A stretch of 64,000 nt of DNA from Candidatus Nanopelagicales bacterium (GCA_018402075.1 JAGYJP010000001.1:434001-498000), one strand, 5' to 3'; numbered from the stretch's first letter, positions 43,095 through 52,515 are shown. Numbers and translations are program-made. The notes: generated by a model from the sequence alone, not told the origin.

Positions 43095-46000
43095 GTGACC
43101 GCCGAGAGCCGCCCCGTAAACCCCGTTCGATTCGTGACAGCCGCCAGTCTTTTTGACGGTCATGATGCAGCGATCAACATTATGCGCCGCATACTGCAAG
43201 CTCAGGGGTGTGAAGTAATTCACCTCGGACATGACCGCAGTGTTGAGACGATTGTCCGTGCGGCAATTCAAGAGGACGTACAGGGAGTGGCGATCTCTTC
43301 ATATCAAGGCGGCCACGTCGAATACTTCAGTTACCTTCGGGATTTACTCGACAGTAGAGGCGCCGAGCATATTCGAATTTATGGCGGTGGCGGCGGAGTG
43401 ATTGTCCCCGAAGAAATCGAACTCCTTGCCACCCGAGGCGTACGTATTTTTTCTCCCGAAGATGGACAACGTCTCGGCTTGGTCGGCATGATCGCTTCAA
43501 TGGTGGAAGAGTGCGATGTCCCCTTGACGGCAGATATTCCAACACTTGACGCAGTGCTCGCCGGCCACGAGCGACAACTTGCTAGAGCGGCCACACTTCT
43601 TGAAGAAGGAAGCGCCCCGGAAGGCTGGTTAGAACGGATTCAATCGATCGCCGCCCAATCATCGACACCGGTATTGGGCATTACCGGAACCGGTGGATCC
43701 GGTAAATCTACGTTGACAGATGAACTTCTCAGGCGATTCAGAATTGATCAGGAAGGTAAATTGAGGATTGCCGTTATTGCAGTCGATCCCACTCGGCGCA
43801 AGGGAGGCGGCGCACTACTTGGCGATCGAATCCGAATGAACACTATTGATCTTGGATCGGTCACGTTCCGCTCCCTCGCGACACGGGGAGCGGGTTCGGT
43901 CATCCCCGAAAACCTTGCAGATGTTATTGCACTCTACAAAGCCACCCACGATCTCGTTGTCGTGGAAACCCCCGGTATCGGTCAAGGCGACTCGGGAATA
44001 ATTCCATTTGTTGACACATCCCTATATGTGATGACCCCAGAGTTCGGTGCTGCCTCACAACTCGAAAAAATCGACATGCTCGATTATGCCGATGCCGTAG
44101 CAATCAATAAGTTTGAGCGCCGCGGTGCCGAGGATGCCAGGCGTGACGTTGCCCGTCAGCTGGTACGCAACCGGCAAGCATTTGGGGCCTCTTGGGAAGA
44201 CATGCCGGTCTTCGGGACCTCGGCGGCTCGATTCGCCGACGATGGCGTCACCAACCTCTATCACTTTCTCCACGATCTGTTGGTAACACGAGGGCTGGTG
44301 AACAGTCCCGGAGTGCTTGATCGGAGTGAGGGTAAAGAGCCCACCGGTCTCACCACGATCGTCCCACCCGCTCGTGTGCGCTACCTCGCCGAGATCGCCG
44401 ATACCGTGCGTTCCTACCACGCCACTACTGAGTCTCAGGCAAATATTGCACGGCGCGTGCAACACCTCAGTACAGCCACCTCGATGCTGGCACAACAAGG
44501 ATCAGATTCCGCGCAACTTGATACCCTGCTGAAGTCCCAAGAATTGGAACTCCGTTCCGATGTTGCCACCCAATTAGAACAGTGGCCTGTTATTCGCGAG
44601 CAATACAACCAGGATGAACTTGTTGTCACCATCCGTGACAAGGAACTTCACACTGCCCTGTGGAAGGACACCCTTTCCGGTTCACGTATCCCTCGGGTAG
44701 CACTCCCCCACACAGAGGATGCCGGCGAACTCGTTCGCTATTTTCGTGAAGAAAACTTACCCGGGAGTTTCCCGTTCACTGCAGGCGTTTTCCCCTTCAA
44801 GCGTGAGGGTGAAGCCCCCGCTCGAATGTTTGCCGGTGAGGGTGACGCTTATAGGACCAACCGACGATTCCACTTGCTATCTACTGACCAGCCAGCGACT
44901 CGACTCTCCACTGCATTCGACTCGGTAACACTTTATGGTCGCGATCCCAATGAAGAACCAGACGTCTACGGCAAGGTCGGTACATCTGGTGTGTCGATAG
45001 CCACTCTCGATGACATGAAAGTTTTGTACTCAGGTTTTGATTTATGTGACCCAACAACTTCTGTGTCCATGACAATCAATGGTCCCGCTCCGACCATCCT
45101 TGCTATGTTCATGAATACCGCTATCGATCAACGTCTTGACGCATTCCGCGAAAAGGAGGGTCGGGAACCGAATACAGAAGAAGCCGCTGACATTAAAGCG
45201 TGGGTGCTCAGCAACGTTCGAGGCACGGTTCAAGCCGACATCCTCAAAGAGGATCAAGGGCAAAATACCTGCATCTTCTCCACAGAGTTCGCCCTTCGCT
45301 GCATGGGCGATGTCCAGCAATGGTTTATCGACCACAATATGCGCAACTTTTATTCGGTCTCTATCTCGGGCTATCACATTGCCGAAGCTGGTGCCAATCC
45401 GATTTCGCAGCTTGCGTTCACCCTCGCTAACGGCTTCACCTACGTTGAGGCTTATCTGGCACGTGGCATGAAAGTAGAGGATTTTGCGCCTAATTTCTCG
45501 TTCTTCTTCTCCAACGGTATCGATGCCGAGTACACGGTTCTTGGCAGAGTTGCCCGCCGAATTTGGGCTATCGCCATGCGCGATCTTTATGGTGCAGATG
45601 AACGTAGCCAGAAACTGAAGTACCACATCCAAACATCGGGTCGATCCCTACACGCCCAAGAAATGGATTTCAACGATATTCGAACCACACTTCAAGCCTT
45701 GTGCGCTATCAACGATAACTGCAACTCACTTCATACAAATGCCTATGACGAAGCCGTCACCACCCCGAGTGCACACTCTGTTCGGCGTGCACTCGCGATC
45801 CAGATGATTATCGATCAGGAGTGGGGTCTATCCAAAAATGAAAATTCCCTGCAAGGTTCTTACATCATTGAAGATCTCACCAACCTCGTCGAGGAAGCCG
45901 TCCTTTTAGAGTTCGAGCGGATATCTGATCGCGGTGGCGTCCTTGGTGCAATGGAAACCGGCTATCAACGTGGTCGAATCCAAGATGAATCAATGCTGTA

Positions 46001-46319
46001 CGAGCACAAGAAACACGATGGCTCATTACCCATCATTGGCGTGAACACCTTCCTTAACCCTCATGACTCCGAGGAAGTTCAAACGATTGAATTAGCCCGC
46101 GCCAGCGAGGAGGAGAAACGCTCCCAAGTGGAGCGACTGGCCGCATTCCATGAAAAGCATCGAGAGGCTGCTGAACCAGCTCTGGAAAGATTGAAGGCAG
46201 CCGCTTTATCAGGTGAAAATACTTTTGACGCACTCATGGATGCCGTGCGGGTATGCTCAATGGGACAAATAACCACGGCCTTCTTCGAAGTTGGCGGTCA
46301 ATACCGCCGTAATGTCTAG
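43095..46319 (+). CDS. icmF: fused isobutyryl-CoA mutase (B12-dependent) with G-protein chaperone
   Basis: A 1074-aa fusion. Residues about 10-140 form the cobalamin-binding domain with the Co-ligating His in DGHDA (His23). Residues about 150-420 form the MeaI-type GTPase chaperone with the P-loop GTGGSGKS (198-205). The rest is the mutase TIM barrel and small-subunit-like part. Where methylmalonyl-CoA mutase has Arg for the carboxylate, this protein has Gln723 (GQNTCIF), and a Phe pair lies in GVFPFKRE (566, 568). Both fit isobutyryl/n-butyryl or a related branched acyl-CoA rather than methylmalonyl-CoA. GTG start with GAGGGGA ahead. A MarR regulator and a hydroxyacyl-CoA dehydrogenase follow. 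Confidence 0.95.
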   Translation: MTAESRPVNPVRFVTAASLFDGHDAAINIMRRILQAQGCEVIHLGHDRSVETIVRAAIQEDVQGVAISSYQGGHVEYFSYLRDLLDSRGAEHIRIYGGGGGVIVPEEIELLATRGVRIFSPEDGQRLGLVGMIASMVEECDVPLTADIPTLDAVLAGHERQLARAATLLEEGSAPEGWLERIQSIAAQSSTPVLGITGTGGSGKSTLTDELLRRFRIDQEGKLRIAVIAVDPTRRKGGGALLGDRIRMNTIDLGSVTFRSLATRGAGSVIPENLADVIALYKATHDLVVVETPGIGQGDSGIIPFVDTSLYVMTPEFGAASQLEKIDMLDYADAVAINKFERRGAEDARRDVARQLVRNRQAFGASWEDMPVFGTSAARFADDGVTNLYHFLHDLLVTRGLVNSPGVLDRSEGKEPTGLTTIVPPARVRYLAEIADTVRSYHATTESQANIARRVQHLSTATSMLAQQGSDSAQLDTLLKSQELELRSDVATQLEQWPVIREQYNQDELVVTIRDKELHTALWKDTLSGSRIPRVALPHTEDAGELVRYFREENLPGSFPFTAGVFPFKREGEAPARMFAGEGDAYRTNRRFHLLSTDQPATRLSTAFDSVTLYGRDPNEEPDVYGKVGTSGVSIATLDDMKVLYSGFDLCDPTTSVSMTINGPAPTILAMFMNTAIDQRLDAFREKEGREPNTEEAADIKAWVLSNVRGTVQADILKEDQGQNTCIFSTEFALRCMGDVQQWFIDHNMRNFYSVSISGYHIAEAGANPISQLAFTLANGFTYVEAYLARGMKVEDFAPNFSFFFSNGIDAEYTVLGRVARRIWAIAMRDLYGADERSQKLKYHIQTSGRSLHAQEMDFNDIRTTLQALCAINDNCNSLHTNAYDEAVTTPSAHSVRRALAIQMIIDQEWGLSKNENSLQGSYIIEDLTNLVEEAVLLEFERISDRGGVLGAMETGYQRGRIQDESMLYEHKKHDGSLPIIGVNTFLNPHDSEEVQTIELARASEEEKRSQVERLAAFHEKHREAAEPALERLKAAALSGENTFDALMDAVRVCSMGQITTAFFEVGGQYRRNV

Positions 46320-46350
46320 GACACAAATGCCGCACCGAAATGGGGGGAAT

Positions 46351-46857
46351 ATGACAATCGCTCGCACACTCGATAGTGATCCAATCGAGGAAGCTCGCCG
46401 ACAATGGGTCAATCATGATTGGGCCGAAGCAGCCGACGGTATGGCGGCAGTGACCTCTATTGTGCGAGTACAGCAAATCATGATGCACCGAATCGATACT
46501 GTTTTGCGACCACTAGAACTCACCTTCGCTCGCTACGAAATTCTCACCCTCCTTTCCTTTACCAAACATGGGTCTTTACCCATGACTCGAATGGGCGCTT
46601 TGCTCCAAGTTCACCCCACAAGCGTCACAAGTGCGGTGGATCGACTTGAGGCACAGAGTTTTGTTGAACGTAAACCGCACCCTTCGGACCGGCGAGCAGT
46701 GCTGGCATCCATCACTGCATCTGGGCGGGAGCGGGCCATGACGGCAACAGACTCCTTGAACACCGAGGTTTTCGAACAACTTGGTATCACACAAGAACAG
46801 ATCAATGTGTTACTCGCTATCTTGCGCACTATTCGAACCAACGCTGGAGATTTTTAA
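46351..46857 (+). CDS. MarR-family transcriptional regulator
   Basis: A 168-aa winged-helix regulator: LTFARYEILTLLSF, then LPMTRMGALLQVHPTSVTSAVDRLEAQSFVERKPHPSDRRAVLASIT includes the recognition helix and the DRR wing. The ATG at 46351 is chosen because GGGGGGA lies directly ahead; a longer frame overlaps icmF. It lies 31 bases after icmF. It is the only clear classical transcription factor in the window and may sense an acyl-CoA or aromatic ligand. A candidate inverted repeat follows at 46872-46886. Confidence 0.92.
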   Translation: MTIARTLDSDPIEEARRQWVNHDWAEAADGMAAVTSIVRVQQIMMHRIDTVLRPLELTFARYEILTLLSFTKHGSLPMTRMGALLQVHPTSVTSAVDRLEAQSFVERKPHPSDRRAVLASITASGRERAMTATDSLNTEVFEQLGITQEQINVLLAILRTIRTNAGDF

Positions 46858-46871
46858 ACAATGGAGACAAA

Positions 46872-46886
46872 CACTCATATCGAGTG
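46872..46886. promoter_or_regulatory. inverted repeat CACTC-ATATC-GAGTG
   Basis: A perfect 5-5-5 inverted repeat lies between the MarR gene and the hydroxyacyl-CoA dehydrogenase gene, about 26 bases before its ATG. It could be a MarR operator or a small hairpin. Confidence 0.35.
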
Positions 46887-46911
46887 ATTACCTAAGGAAA
46901 GAGAACACATA

Positions 46912-47760
46912 ATGAATCGTTTAGGTGTCGTCGGTTGCGGGGTTATGGGCGCAGGAATAGCAGAGATCGGAGCCAAAGCCGGCTGCGATGTTGTTGTTGT
47001 CGATGCCTTCCCTGAAGCCCTTGACAATGCTAAGAAAAGAATGACCGCATCCCTCGCTAAAGCCGAGTCAGCCGGTAAACTTGCCGAAAGTGCCGATGCC
47101 ATCATGGCGCGCATTCAATGGACAACTGATATTGCGGCACTGGCTGATCGTGAGATTGTCACCGAAGCAATTCGCGAAACGCTCGAAGACAAAGTTGCAC
47201 TGATCAACCAACTTGATGCTGTTCTTAGCAGTGACGCCATCATCACCACAAATACATCTTCAATCCCGGTCGCACAAATTGCAGCGGCGAGCAAAAATCC
47301 TGGTCGTGTATTAGGAACCCACTACTTCAACCCGGTACCTGTCATGCCGCTAGTGGAGGTAATCTCCTGTCTACAAACCGACCCTGCAGTTGCCGACACC
47401 ACTCACACATTTTGCGCGGAGGTACTGGGAAAGAAAGTAATCAGAGCTAAAGACCGATCCGGCTTCGTGGTCAATGCAATTCTGGTTCCCTATCTACTGG
47501 ATGCGATCCGGTCCCTGGAAAACAATGTAGCTTCGAAAGAAGACATTGACGAGGGCATGGTCAGTGGTTGCGGCATGCCCATGGGTCCATTGCGATTATG
47601 CGACATGATTGGCCTTGACACCATGCTTCTCGTCTCCCAAAGCCTTTATGCCGAGCACCTCGAATTGAGATTCGCTCCTCCCGCATTGTTGAAACGACAC
47701 GTGGAAGCCGGAATGTACGGCCGCAAGAGTGGCCGCGGCTTTTACGACTACTCGAAGTAA
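46912..47760 (+). CDS. 3-hydroxybutyryl-CoA dehydrogenase family protein
   Basis: A 282-aa NAD(P)-dependent 3-hydroxyacyl-CoA dehydrogenase. The N-terminal Rossmann motif is GVVGCGVMGAGIAEIGAKAG, the catalytic His segment is GTHYFNPVPVMPLVE, and the C-terminal domain has DRSGFVVNAILVPYL and GCGMPMGPLRLCDMIGLD. It oxidises the hydroxyacyl-CoA formed by enoyl-CoA hydratase. It follows MarR and icmF in a rightward unit. Its length matches the HBDH (PaaH/FadB2) type. Confidence 0.93.
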   Translation: MNRLGVVGCGVMGAGIAEIGAKAGCDVVVVDAFPEALDNAKKRMTASLAKAESAGKLAESADAIMARIQWTTDIAALADREIVTEAIRETLEDKVALINQLDAVLSSDAIITTNTSSIPVAQIAAASKNPGRVLGTHYFNPVPVMPLVEVISCLQTDPAVADTTHTFCAEVLGKKVIRAKDRSGFVVNAILVPYLLDAIRSLENNVASKEDIDEGMVSGCGMPMGPLRLCDMIGLDTMLLVSQSLYAEHLELRFAPPALLKRHVEAGMYGRKSGRGFYDYSK

Positions 47761-47771
47761 TCGTTAAGCCC

Positions 47772-47785
47772 GCGCCGACAGGCGC
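47772..47785. terminator. short GC hairpin between convergent genes
   Basis: GCGCC and GGCGC pair around a GACA loop between the convergent hydroxyacyl-CoA dehydrogenase and SDR genes. No clear T-run follows. It is a weak bidirectional terminator candidate. Confidence 0.35.
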
Positions 47786-48579
47786 TATCGCGCTAGATAG
47801 CCGCCGTCAACAGCGAGCGCATGGCCGATTGTAAAGCCAGCGGCATCGGAGCACAGCCAGAGCACAGCCGCCGCGATTTCCTCGGGGGTACCAAATCGGC
47901 CAATGAGGGACAATCGCTCGGCGACCTCTTGAGGATCTCTGCCGCGCCGCTCAATCGCATTTCTTAGCATGGGGGTGTCGATAGAACCCGGACAAATAGC
48001 GTTGATTCGGATGCCTTGCGGTGCGTAGTCGATTGCAGCAGACTTTGTTAATCCAAGAACCCCAAACTTACTGGCTGTGTATGCAGATTGATGTGGTTGA
48101 GGCCTGTACGAACTGGTGGATGCAATGTTGACGATTGATCCACCTGATCCACCTGATCCACCTGCCAGCATGGCCCGAATTTCATACTTCATACAGAGAA
48201 ACACTGATTTCAGATTTACGTCTAGCATGCGATCCCACTGATCATCGGGTAAATCAGCGAGAAAATCTACCTCAAATTCAATGGCCGCTGCATTAACCGC
48301 AAAGTCAAGCCCACCATATGTGTCAACACATGCAGACACCATGGCCTGAACGTCGTGGCTTGTCGAGACATCAGCGTGGACGAATTGAGCTTCACCACCA
48401 CTCGCGCGGATAAGTGACACAGTTTCCTCGCCACCGGCATCCGCGATATCACTCACGATAACGCGGCTGCCGGCAGCGGAGAATGCCAAGGCGATAGCGC
48501 GCCCCATTCCCGCTGAACCACCCGTGACAATCGCATTGCGACCGTCAAACTGTTGGTCTAACTCCGAAAAATAGGACAT
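47785..48579 (-). CDS. short-chain dehydrogenase/reductase 6, with Gly-Ser insert
   Basis: A 264-aa SDR with TGGSAGMG and catalytic YTASK. Just before the Ser strand (IVNIASTSS) it carries a GGSGGSGGS insert at 140-148, encoded by a 9-bp DNA repeat. Classical SDRs have a short loop there, so the insert lengthens a surface loop near the active site. The ATG at 48579 is preferred over a longer frame. It lies downstream of a second SDR and an enoyl-CoA hydratase gene. Confidence 0.87.
   Translation of the reverse strand: MSYFSELDQQFDGRNAIVTGGSAGMGRAIALAFSAAGSRVIVSDIADAGGEETVSLIRASGGEAQFVHADVSTSHDVQAMVSACVDTYGGLDFAVNAAAIEFEVDFLADLPDDQWDRMLDVNLKSVFLCMKYEIRAMLAGGSGGSGGSIVNIASTSSYRPQPHQSAYTASKFGVLGLTKSAAIDYAPQGIRINAICPGSIDTPMLRNAIERRGRDPQEVAERLSLIGRFGTPEEIAAAVLWLCSDAAGFTIGHALAVDGGYLAR
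48137..48163. repeat. three 9-bp in-frame repeats in an SDR gene
   Basis: GATCCACCT is present three times in tandem and encodes the GGS-GGS-GGS loop of the SDR at 47785-48579. The identical copies suggest recent expansion by slippage. Confidence 0.85.
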
Positions 48580-48641
48580 GACATCATCTTCACGCTGAAT
48601 TCCTGCGCGCAAGAAATTCTCAATTCAGGTTTACGCACCAC

Positions 48642-49424
48642 TTAGTAGGGCGATGCTCCACCATCGATATTGATAGCTGTACCCGTGATGCCACCGCCCA
48701 GATCGGAAGCAAGCAGCACACATGCTGCACCAACTTCGTCAACGGTGTTGGGGCGTTGGATCGCGGTCACGCTGTACATCACGGCCGCGAGTGCATCAAG
48801 ATCCGGCAGACCCATGGCTTCAACCGTTGCAGGGCCGGATTCATAAAACATATCGGTAGGAACGAAACCTGGGCAGACGGCGTTCGCAGTGATTCCCTGC
48901 GTACCAACTTCCTTCGCCAGGGCCTTCATTAATCCGATAATCGCGTGCTTGTTCGCTATGTATCCAGGTACAGCCATTGTCGAAATCTTTCCATACATGG
49001 AACTCATGCCGATGACTCGGCCGAACTGCTGGGGAACCATGTACTTCAGCGCTCGGCGGGACATCCAAAATGTTTGATTGAGGTTGATATTCAGTTCGAA
49101 CTGCCACTCTTCATCGCTCATCATTGAGACAGGAGCCGTGTTCGCGACACCACCCGCATTGGGGACAACAATGTCGACTCGCCCAAATTTTTCGACGGTT
49201 CCGTCAACGAGAGCCTCAACATCGGCCTGCTTAGAGGCGTCAGCGGCAATAAAGTGGAGGCGGTCCCCGCCACCCATCTCCTCGATTGCCTTCTTCCCCT
49301 TGTCAGCACTTCTTCCGCTGAGGACAACACTCGCCCCTTCTGCGTGGAAGGCCTCAGCAATCCCTCGACCAATACTGCGAGTGCTCGCCGTGATGACTGC
49401 AACTCTGCCGTCCAACTTTCCCAT
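48642..49424 (-). CDS. short-chain dehydrogenase/reductase 7 with a variant cofactor motif
   Basis: A 260-aa SDR. The cofactor loop reads TASTRSIGRG instead of TGxxxGxG, with Ala and Ser in place of two glycines. The catalytic segment is YIANK and the C-terminus reads GITGTAINIDGG. The altered loop may change cofactor preference or lower affinity. A GGAG site lies about 8 bases before the ATG. It lies between the enoyl-CoA hydratase and another SDR on the same strand. Confidence 0.88.
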   Translation of the reverse strand: MGKLDGRVAVITASTRSIGRGIAEAFHAEGASVVLSGRSADKGKKAIEEMGGGDRLHFIAADASKQADVEALVDGTVEKFGRVDIVVPNAGGVANTAPVSMMSDEEWQFELNINLNQTFWMSRRALKYMVPQQFGRVIGMSSMYGKISTMAVPGYIANKHAIIGLMKALAKEVGTQGITANAVCPGFVPTDMFYESGPATVEAMGLPDLDALAAVMYSVTAIQRPNTVDEVGAACVLLASDLGGGITGTAINIDGGASPY

Positions 49425-49536
49425 CAGATGCGCTCCTTCGATAAGGTGACCCGGACAGTTTTGCCCCGGAATTCATTGAGACAGATTTTAGTAGTTGCAT
49501 CGGACCACTGTCTGGATATTGGCCTAAATCAACCGA

Positions 49537-50304
49537 CTAAGACCCGGTGAAACGAGCTGCTCGCTTCTCCTGGAATGCCGCCAGCCCTTCGCTAAAGTCG
49601 GCACTGCGAAGTAGCGGCTCTTGTCCATTCCGCTCGGCCTGCAGGATCTCTTCCAGCAAAGATATGGTGGCGGAATTGATGATTTTCTTGGTCGTTGCCA
49701 TGGCAAGAGGAGGCCCCTCAGACAATTGTTGTGCAAGTCGATCAACAGCAGCGGTGAAATCGGAATCAGGCACCACATCAGCAATAAGGCCCCACTCTGC
49801 AGCTGTTTGCGCATTGATTTTTTCGGCAAGGAGCGCCATACGCATGGCACGAGCGCGACCCGCGGATGCCGGCACGAACATGGAGGCCCCGCCATCGAGT
49901 GTCAACCCGATTTTGGTGAAAGCAAGCATGAACCCAGCCGACTCCGCCGCGATGGTCAAGTCAGCTGACAGTGCAATTGAACAGCCCACCCCGGCGGCTA
50001 TTCCGTTCACGGCCGCAATGACCGGGGCCGGGGCGTGCGTGATTGAAGTCACAACCCGATTTGCGGCATCAAGGGTGTCTAATCCAGGAGGCGCTCCATC
50101 TGCGCCGACATCGGCACCTGAACTAAATGCTCGCCCAGCACCTGTCAACACGATCACTCTGGCGCCGTTGCTCGGTGCCGCGTCAATGGAATCTGCAACC
50201 GCGTGCAAAATTTCAGCGGATAACGAATTTAGCCGGTCGGGTCGATCGAAAGTTATACGAAGAATGCCACCCTGAGATTCAATGATGAGACCTGACATTG
50301 ACAC
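49537..50304 (-). CDS. enoyl-CoA hydratase/isomerase family protein
   Basis: A 255-aa crotonase-fold protein: VIVLTGAGRAFSSGADVGADG forms part of the CoA-binding oxyanion region, with AVNGIAAGVGCSIALSADLTIAAESAGF in the second. The C-terminal segment FSEGLAAFQEKRAARF is typical. A GTG at 50304 has GAGGAG 5 bases ahead and is chosen; ATG 50298 is also possible. The Glu residues of classical hydratase are not both seen (AAESAGF region), so an isomerase or thioesterase-like reaction is possible. It is divergent from the KstD-like gene. Confidence 0.87.
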   Translation of the reverse strand: MSMSGLIIESQGGILRITFDRPDRLNSLSAEILHAVADSIDAAPSNGARVIVLTGAGRAFSSGADVGADGAPPGLDTLDAANRVVTSITHAPAPVIAAVNGIAAGVGCSIALSADLTIAAESAGFMLAFTKIGLTLDGGASMFVPASAGRARAMRMALLAEKINAQTAAEWGLIADVVPDSDFTAAVDRLAQQLSEGPPLAMATTKKIINSATISLLEEILQAERNGQEPLLRSADFSEGLAAFQEKRAARFTGS

Positions 50305-50383
50305 TGATGCTCCTCTACTAGATTCCGCACTAAACATGATGATCGATACAGCAAGGGCATGACTCTAACGCTAGATTCCCGTC

Positions 50384-52009
50384 ATGGAGATCATCATTGA
50401 AAAAGATGTCGTGGTCCTTGGCACCGGGGCCGCTGGCCTGATCGCTGCCCTCAGTGCCGCGCATTGCGGCGCTGAAGTAGGTATCTACGAGAAGGCTGAT
50501 GTGATCGGCGGATCCACGGCAATTTCCGGGGGCGTCTCCTGGGTCCCCCTCAATCACCTGCAGGACGAAGCAGGAATAGTTGATAGCCGTGACGAAGCGT
50601 TGGATTACTTGAATTCCTTATCTTTGGGGCGCATGGATCCCTCCCTCGCCGAGGTGTTCGTGGACAATGGCCGAGCAACAATCCAATGGCTCGAGGATGT
50701 CACAGACTTGCAATTCACCCTCCTGCCGAGTTATCCGGATTACCATCCAGAAAACCCAGGCGGCAAAGCTAACGGTGGCCGCTCCCTTGACCCCGGTCTT
50801 TTTAGTTATGCAAGCTTGGGCACATGGCAAGACAAGGTTTGCCGCAGTAAACGAAGCTCGTACCTCAAGATCACCGACACAACCCTCGGCGGGGGCACCG
50901 GCTTTCTTGACGATACCGAGTTGCAACGTCGAATTGATAATGATCTTCGAGGCTGCGGAAGCGCTCTGATTGGTCCCATGATTAAAGCGCTCCTTGACCG
51001 TGGGATCGAACCAACTATTGGCGCAACCGCCAATGACCTGATCCTCGAAGATGGCCGGGTCGTTGGCGTCCGTTTAGCCATCAATGGGGTCGAGCAATTA
51101 GTGCGCGCCCGACGTGGTGTCATATTGGCAACGGGTGGTTTTGAGTGGAACGGCGAACTTGTCGGCGAATTCCTGCGCGGACCCATGACCGCACCCACGT
51201 CAGTACCCACCAATACGGGCGACGGCCTGCTGATGGCCATGCGAGCCGGTGCACGTTTGGCCAATATGGGCCAAGCGTGGTGGGTTCCAGCCGTCAAGAT
51301 TCCGGGAGACACCGCATTTGGAGAAGTACGATCACACCTGGTTAACCGAGAGCGAACCTTGCCCGGCTCAATCATGGTAAACAAGAATGGGCAACGCTTT
51401 ACCAATGAGGCGACCAACTACAACGCACTCGGTGGTGCATTTCACCACATGGACCCCGTGTCGTTCGGCTACGCCAACTTGCCCGCCTGGCTGATTTTTG
51501 ACGACCGCAATGCCACAAATTATGGATCTTTTGGAACACCTGTTGGGCAGCCAGTCGCGGACTGGATTCACCGCGCCGATTCAGTGCATGAACTTGCTGA
51601 AGTGGTGGGGATTGATCCGAGTGGATTGGAAACCACGGTGAATAGATGGAACTCGTTTGTCGATTCACAATCAGACGGGGACTTCGGTCGCGGTGATAGT
51701 GCCTACGACCTGTGGAGCGGCGACGGAGATCACCGATTTACTAAAGCATCGACACTAGGTCGGATCGACCAAGCACCGTTTTACGCGGTCGAAATTGAGT
51801 CAGGCACCCTTGGGACCAGTGGTGGGCCGCGCACTGACGCCAGCGGTCGAGTCTTGGATACTCACTCCCGACCCATCCCTGGGCTTTTCGCGGTGGGCAA
51901 TGTCGCGGCAGCACCCACCGCCATGGCGTACGGCGGCGCCGGTGGCACCCTCGGTCCGATACTTGTTTTTGGTCGCCTGGCTGGAATGGCCGCGGCTGAG
52001 AGCGAGTGA
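50384..52009 (+). CDS. KstD-like FAD-dependent dehydrogenase (3-ketosteroid 1-dehydrogenase family)
   Basis: A 541-aa flavoprotein with N-terminal FAD motif VLGTGAAGLIAALSAAHCGA and YEKADVIGGSTAISGG. The C-terminus reads GTSGGPRTDASGRVLD and AYGGAGGTLGPILVFGRLAG. The Tyr516-x3-Gly520 spacing matches the active-site Tyr/Gly pair described for 3-ketosteroid Delta1-dehydrogenases, where the pair enolises the 3-keto group. A Tyr also lies after RFTNEATNY. It may dehydrogenate a cyclic ketone, steroidal or terpenoid. It is distinct in sequence from the 468-aa flavoprotein at 52505. No adjacent acceptor gene is visible. Confidence 0.85.
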   Translation: MEIIIEKDVVVLGTGAAGLIAALSAAHCGAEVGIYEKADVIGGSTAISGGVSWVPLNHLQDEAGIVDSRDEALDYLNSLSLGRMDPSLAEVFVDNGRATIQWLEDVTDLQFTLLPSYPDYHPENPGGKANGGRSLDPGLFSYASLGTWQDKVCRSKRSSYLKITDTTLGGGTGFLDDTELQRRIDNDLRGCGSALIGPMIKALLDRGIEPTIGATANDLILEDGRVVGVRLAINGVEQLVRARRGVILATGGFEWNGELVGEFLRGPMTAPTSVPTNTGDGLLMAMRAGARLANMGQAWWVPAVKIPGDTAFGEVRSHLVNRERTLPGSIMVNKNGQRFTNEATNYNALGGAFHHMDPVSFGYANLPAWLIFDDRNATNYGSFGTPVGQPVADWIHRADSVHELAEVVGIDPSGLETTVNRWNSFVDSQSDGDFGRGDSAYDLWSGDGDHRFTKASTLGRIDQAPFYAVEIESGTLGTSGGPRTDASGRVLDTHSRPIPGLFAVGNVAAAPTAMAYGGAGGTLGPILVFGRLAGMAAAESE

Positions 52010-52017
52010 AAAACTAA

Positions 52018-52515
52018 CTAGGTGCCAAGTGGTCGTTCACCGCGCGGTCGGTCAAACGCACCAGTTCGAAAATTCGACATGTCTCCCACCATGGGTGCAT
52101 GTGAAACTGTGGTTGTGGCCTCGTGCACGCAAATTCGATGCATGATTCGCCATTCACCATCGCGCTGCTCGTAGCGATCGAGATAGCGGCCCAACCAGAC
52201 TGACCAGTCACCGCCATCACGCGGCACTAGATAGGTGATGTTGTAGATCTCTCCGCGCGCGTGATCGCGGTCATCGAACTCAATCGCATGCTGCATATTG
52301 CAATGCATAGTGGACAACCAGCGGTCATGTGTGCCGACAACTCGTTCAGCGAACTCCCAACCGTTACCGACAAACCGACCGTGATCATCGGTGGCATCCG
52401 GCCAGTAAGCACTCTTCATTAATTCAAGATCCAGTCGATCAACACCACGGGCATATCTAAAAGCTGCTTCCCGGATAGCCTCACGCGAGGCAATATCTCC
52501 GATTTCATGCGGCAT
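52018..52515 (-). CDS. SnoaL/NTF2-fold protein 2
   Basis: A 165-aa SnoaL-like protein: SREAIREAAFRYARGVDRLDLELMKSAYWPDATDDHG at the N-terminus and MHRICVHEATTTVSHAP at the C-terminal sheet. It overlaps the upstream flavoprotein gene by 11 bases, so it is translationally coupled as the last gene of the ten-gene leftward group. The N-terminal Arg/Asp-rich helix and VDRLD pattern resemble dehydratase- and oxygenase-associated NTF2 proteins. It may bind or modify the oxygenated product. Confidence 0.85.
   Translation of the reverse strand: MPHEIGDIASREAIREAAFRYARGVDRLDLELMKSAYWPDATDDHGRFVGNGWEFAERVVGTHDRWLSTMHCNMQHAIEFDDRDHARGEIYNITYLVPRDGGDWSVWLGRYLDRYEQRDGEWRIMHRICVHEATTTVSHAPMVGDMSNFRTGAFDRPRGERPLGT

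Noticed and set aside
45042..45632. A 196-codon minus-strand frame inside icmF.
   Set aside because: It lies wholly within the mutase domain of icmF on the opposite strand and has no domain signal.
47785..48579. A frameshift or assembly error causing the Gly-Ser insert in the SDR.
   Set aside because: The repeat is a multiple of three and the frame is intact on both sides.
50806..51417. A 203-codon minus-strand frame inside the KstD-like gene.
   Set aside because: Composition is Pro/Arg/Ser-rich as expected for an antisense shadow of a flavoprotein gene; no ribosome site is seen.
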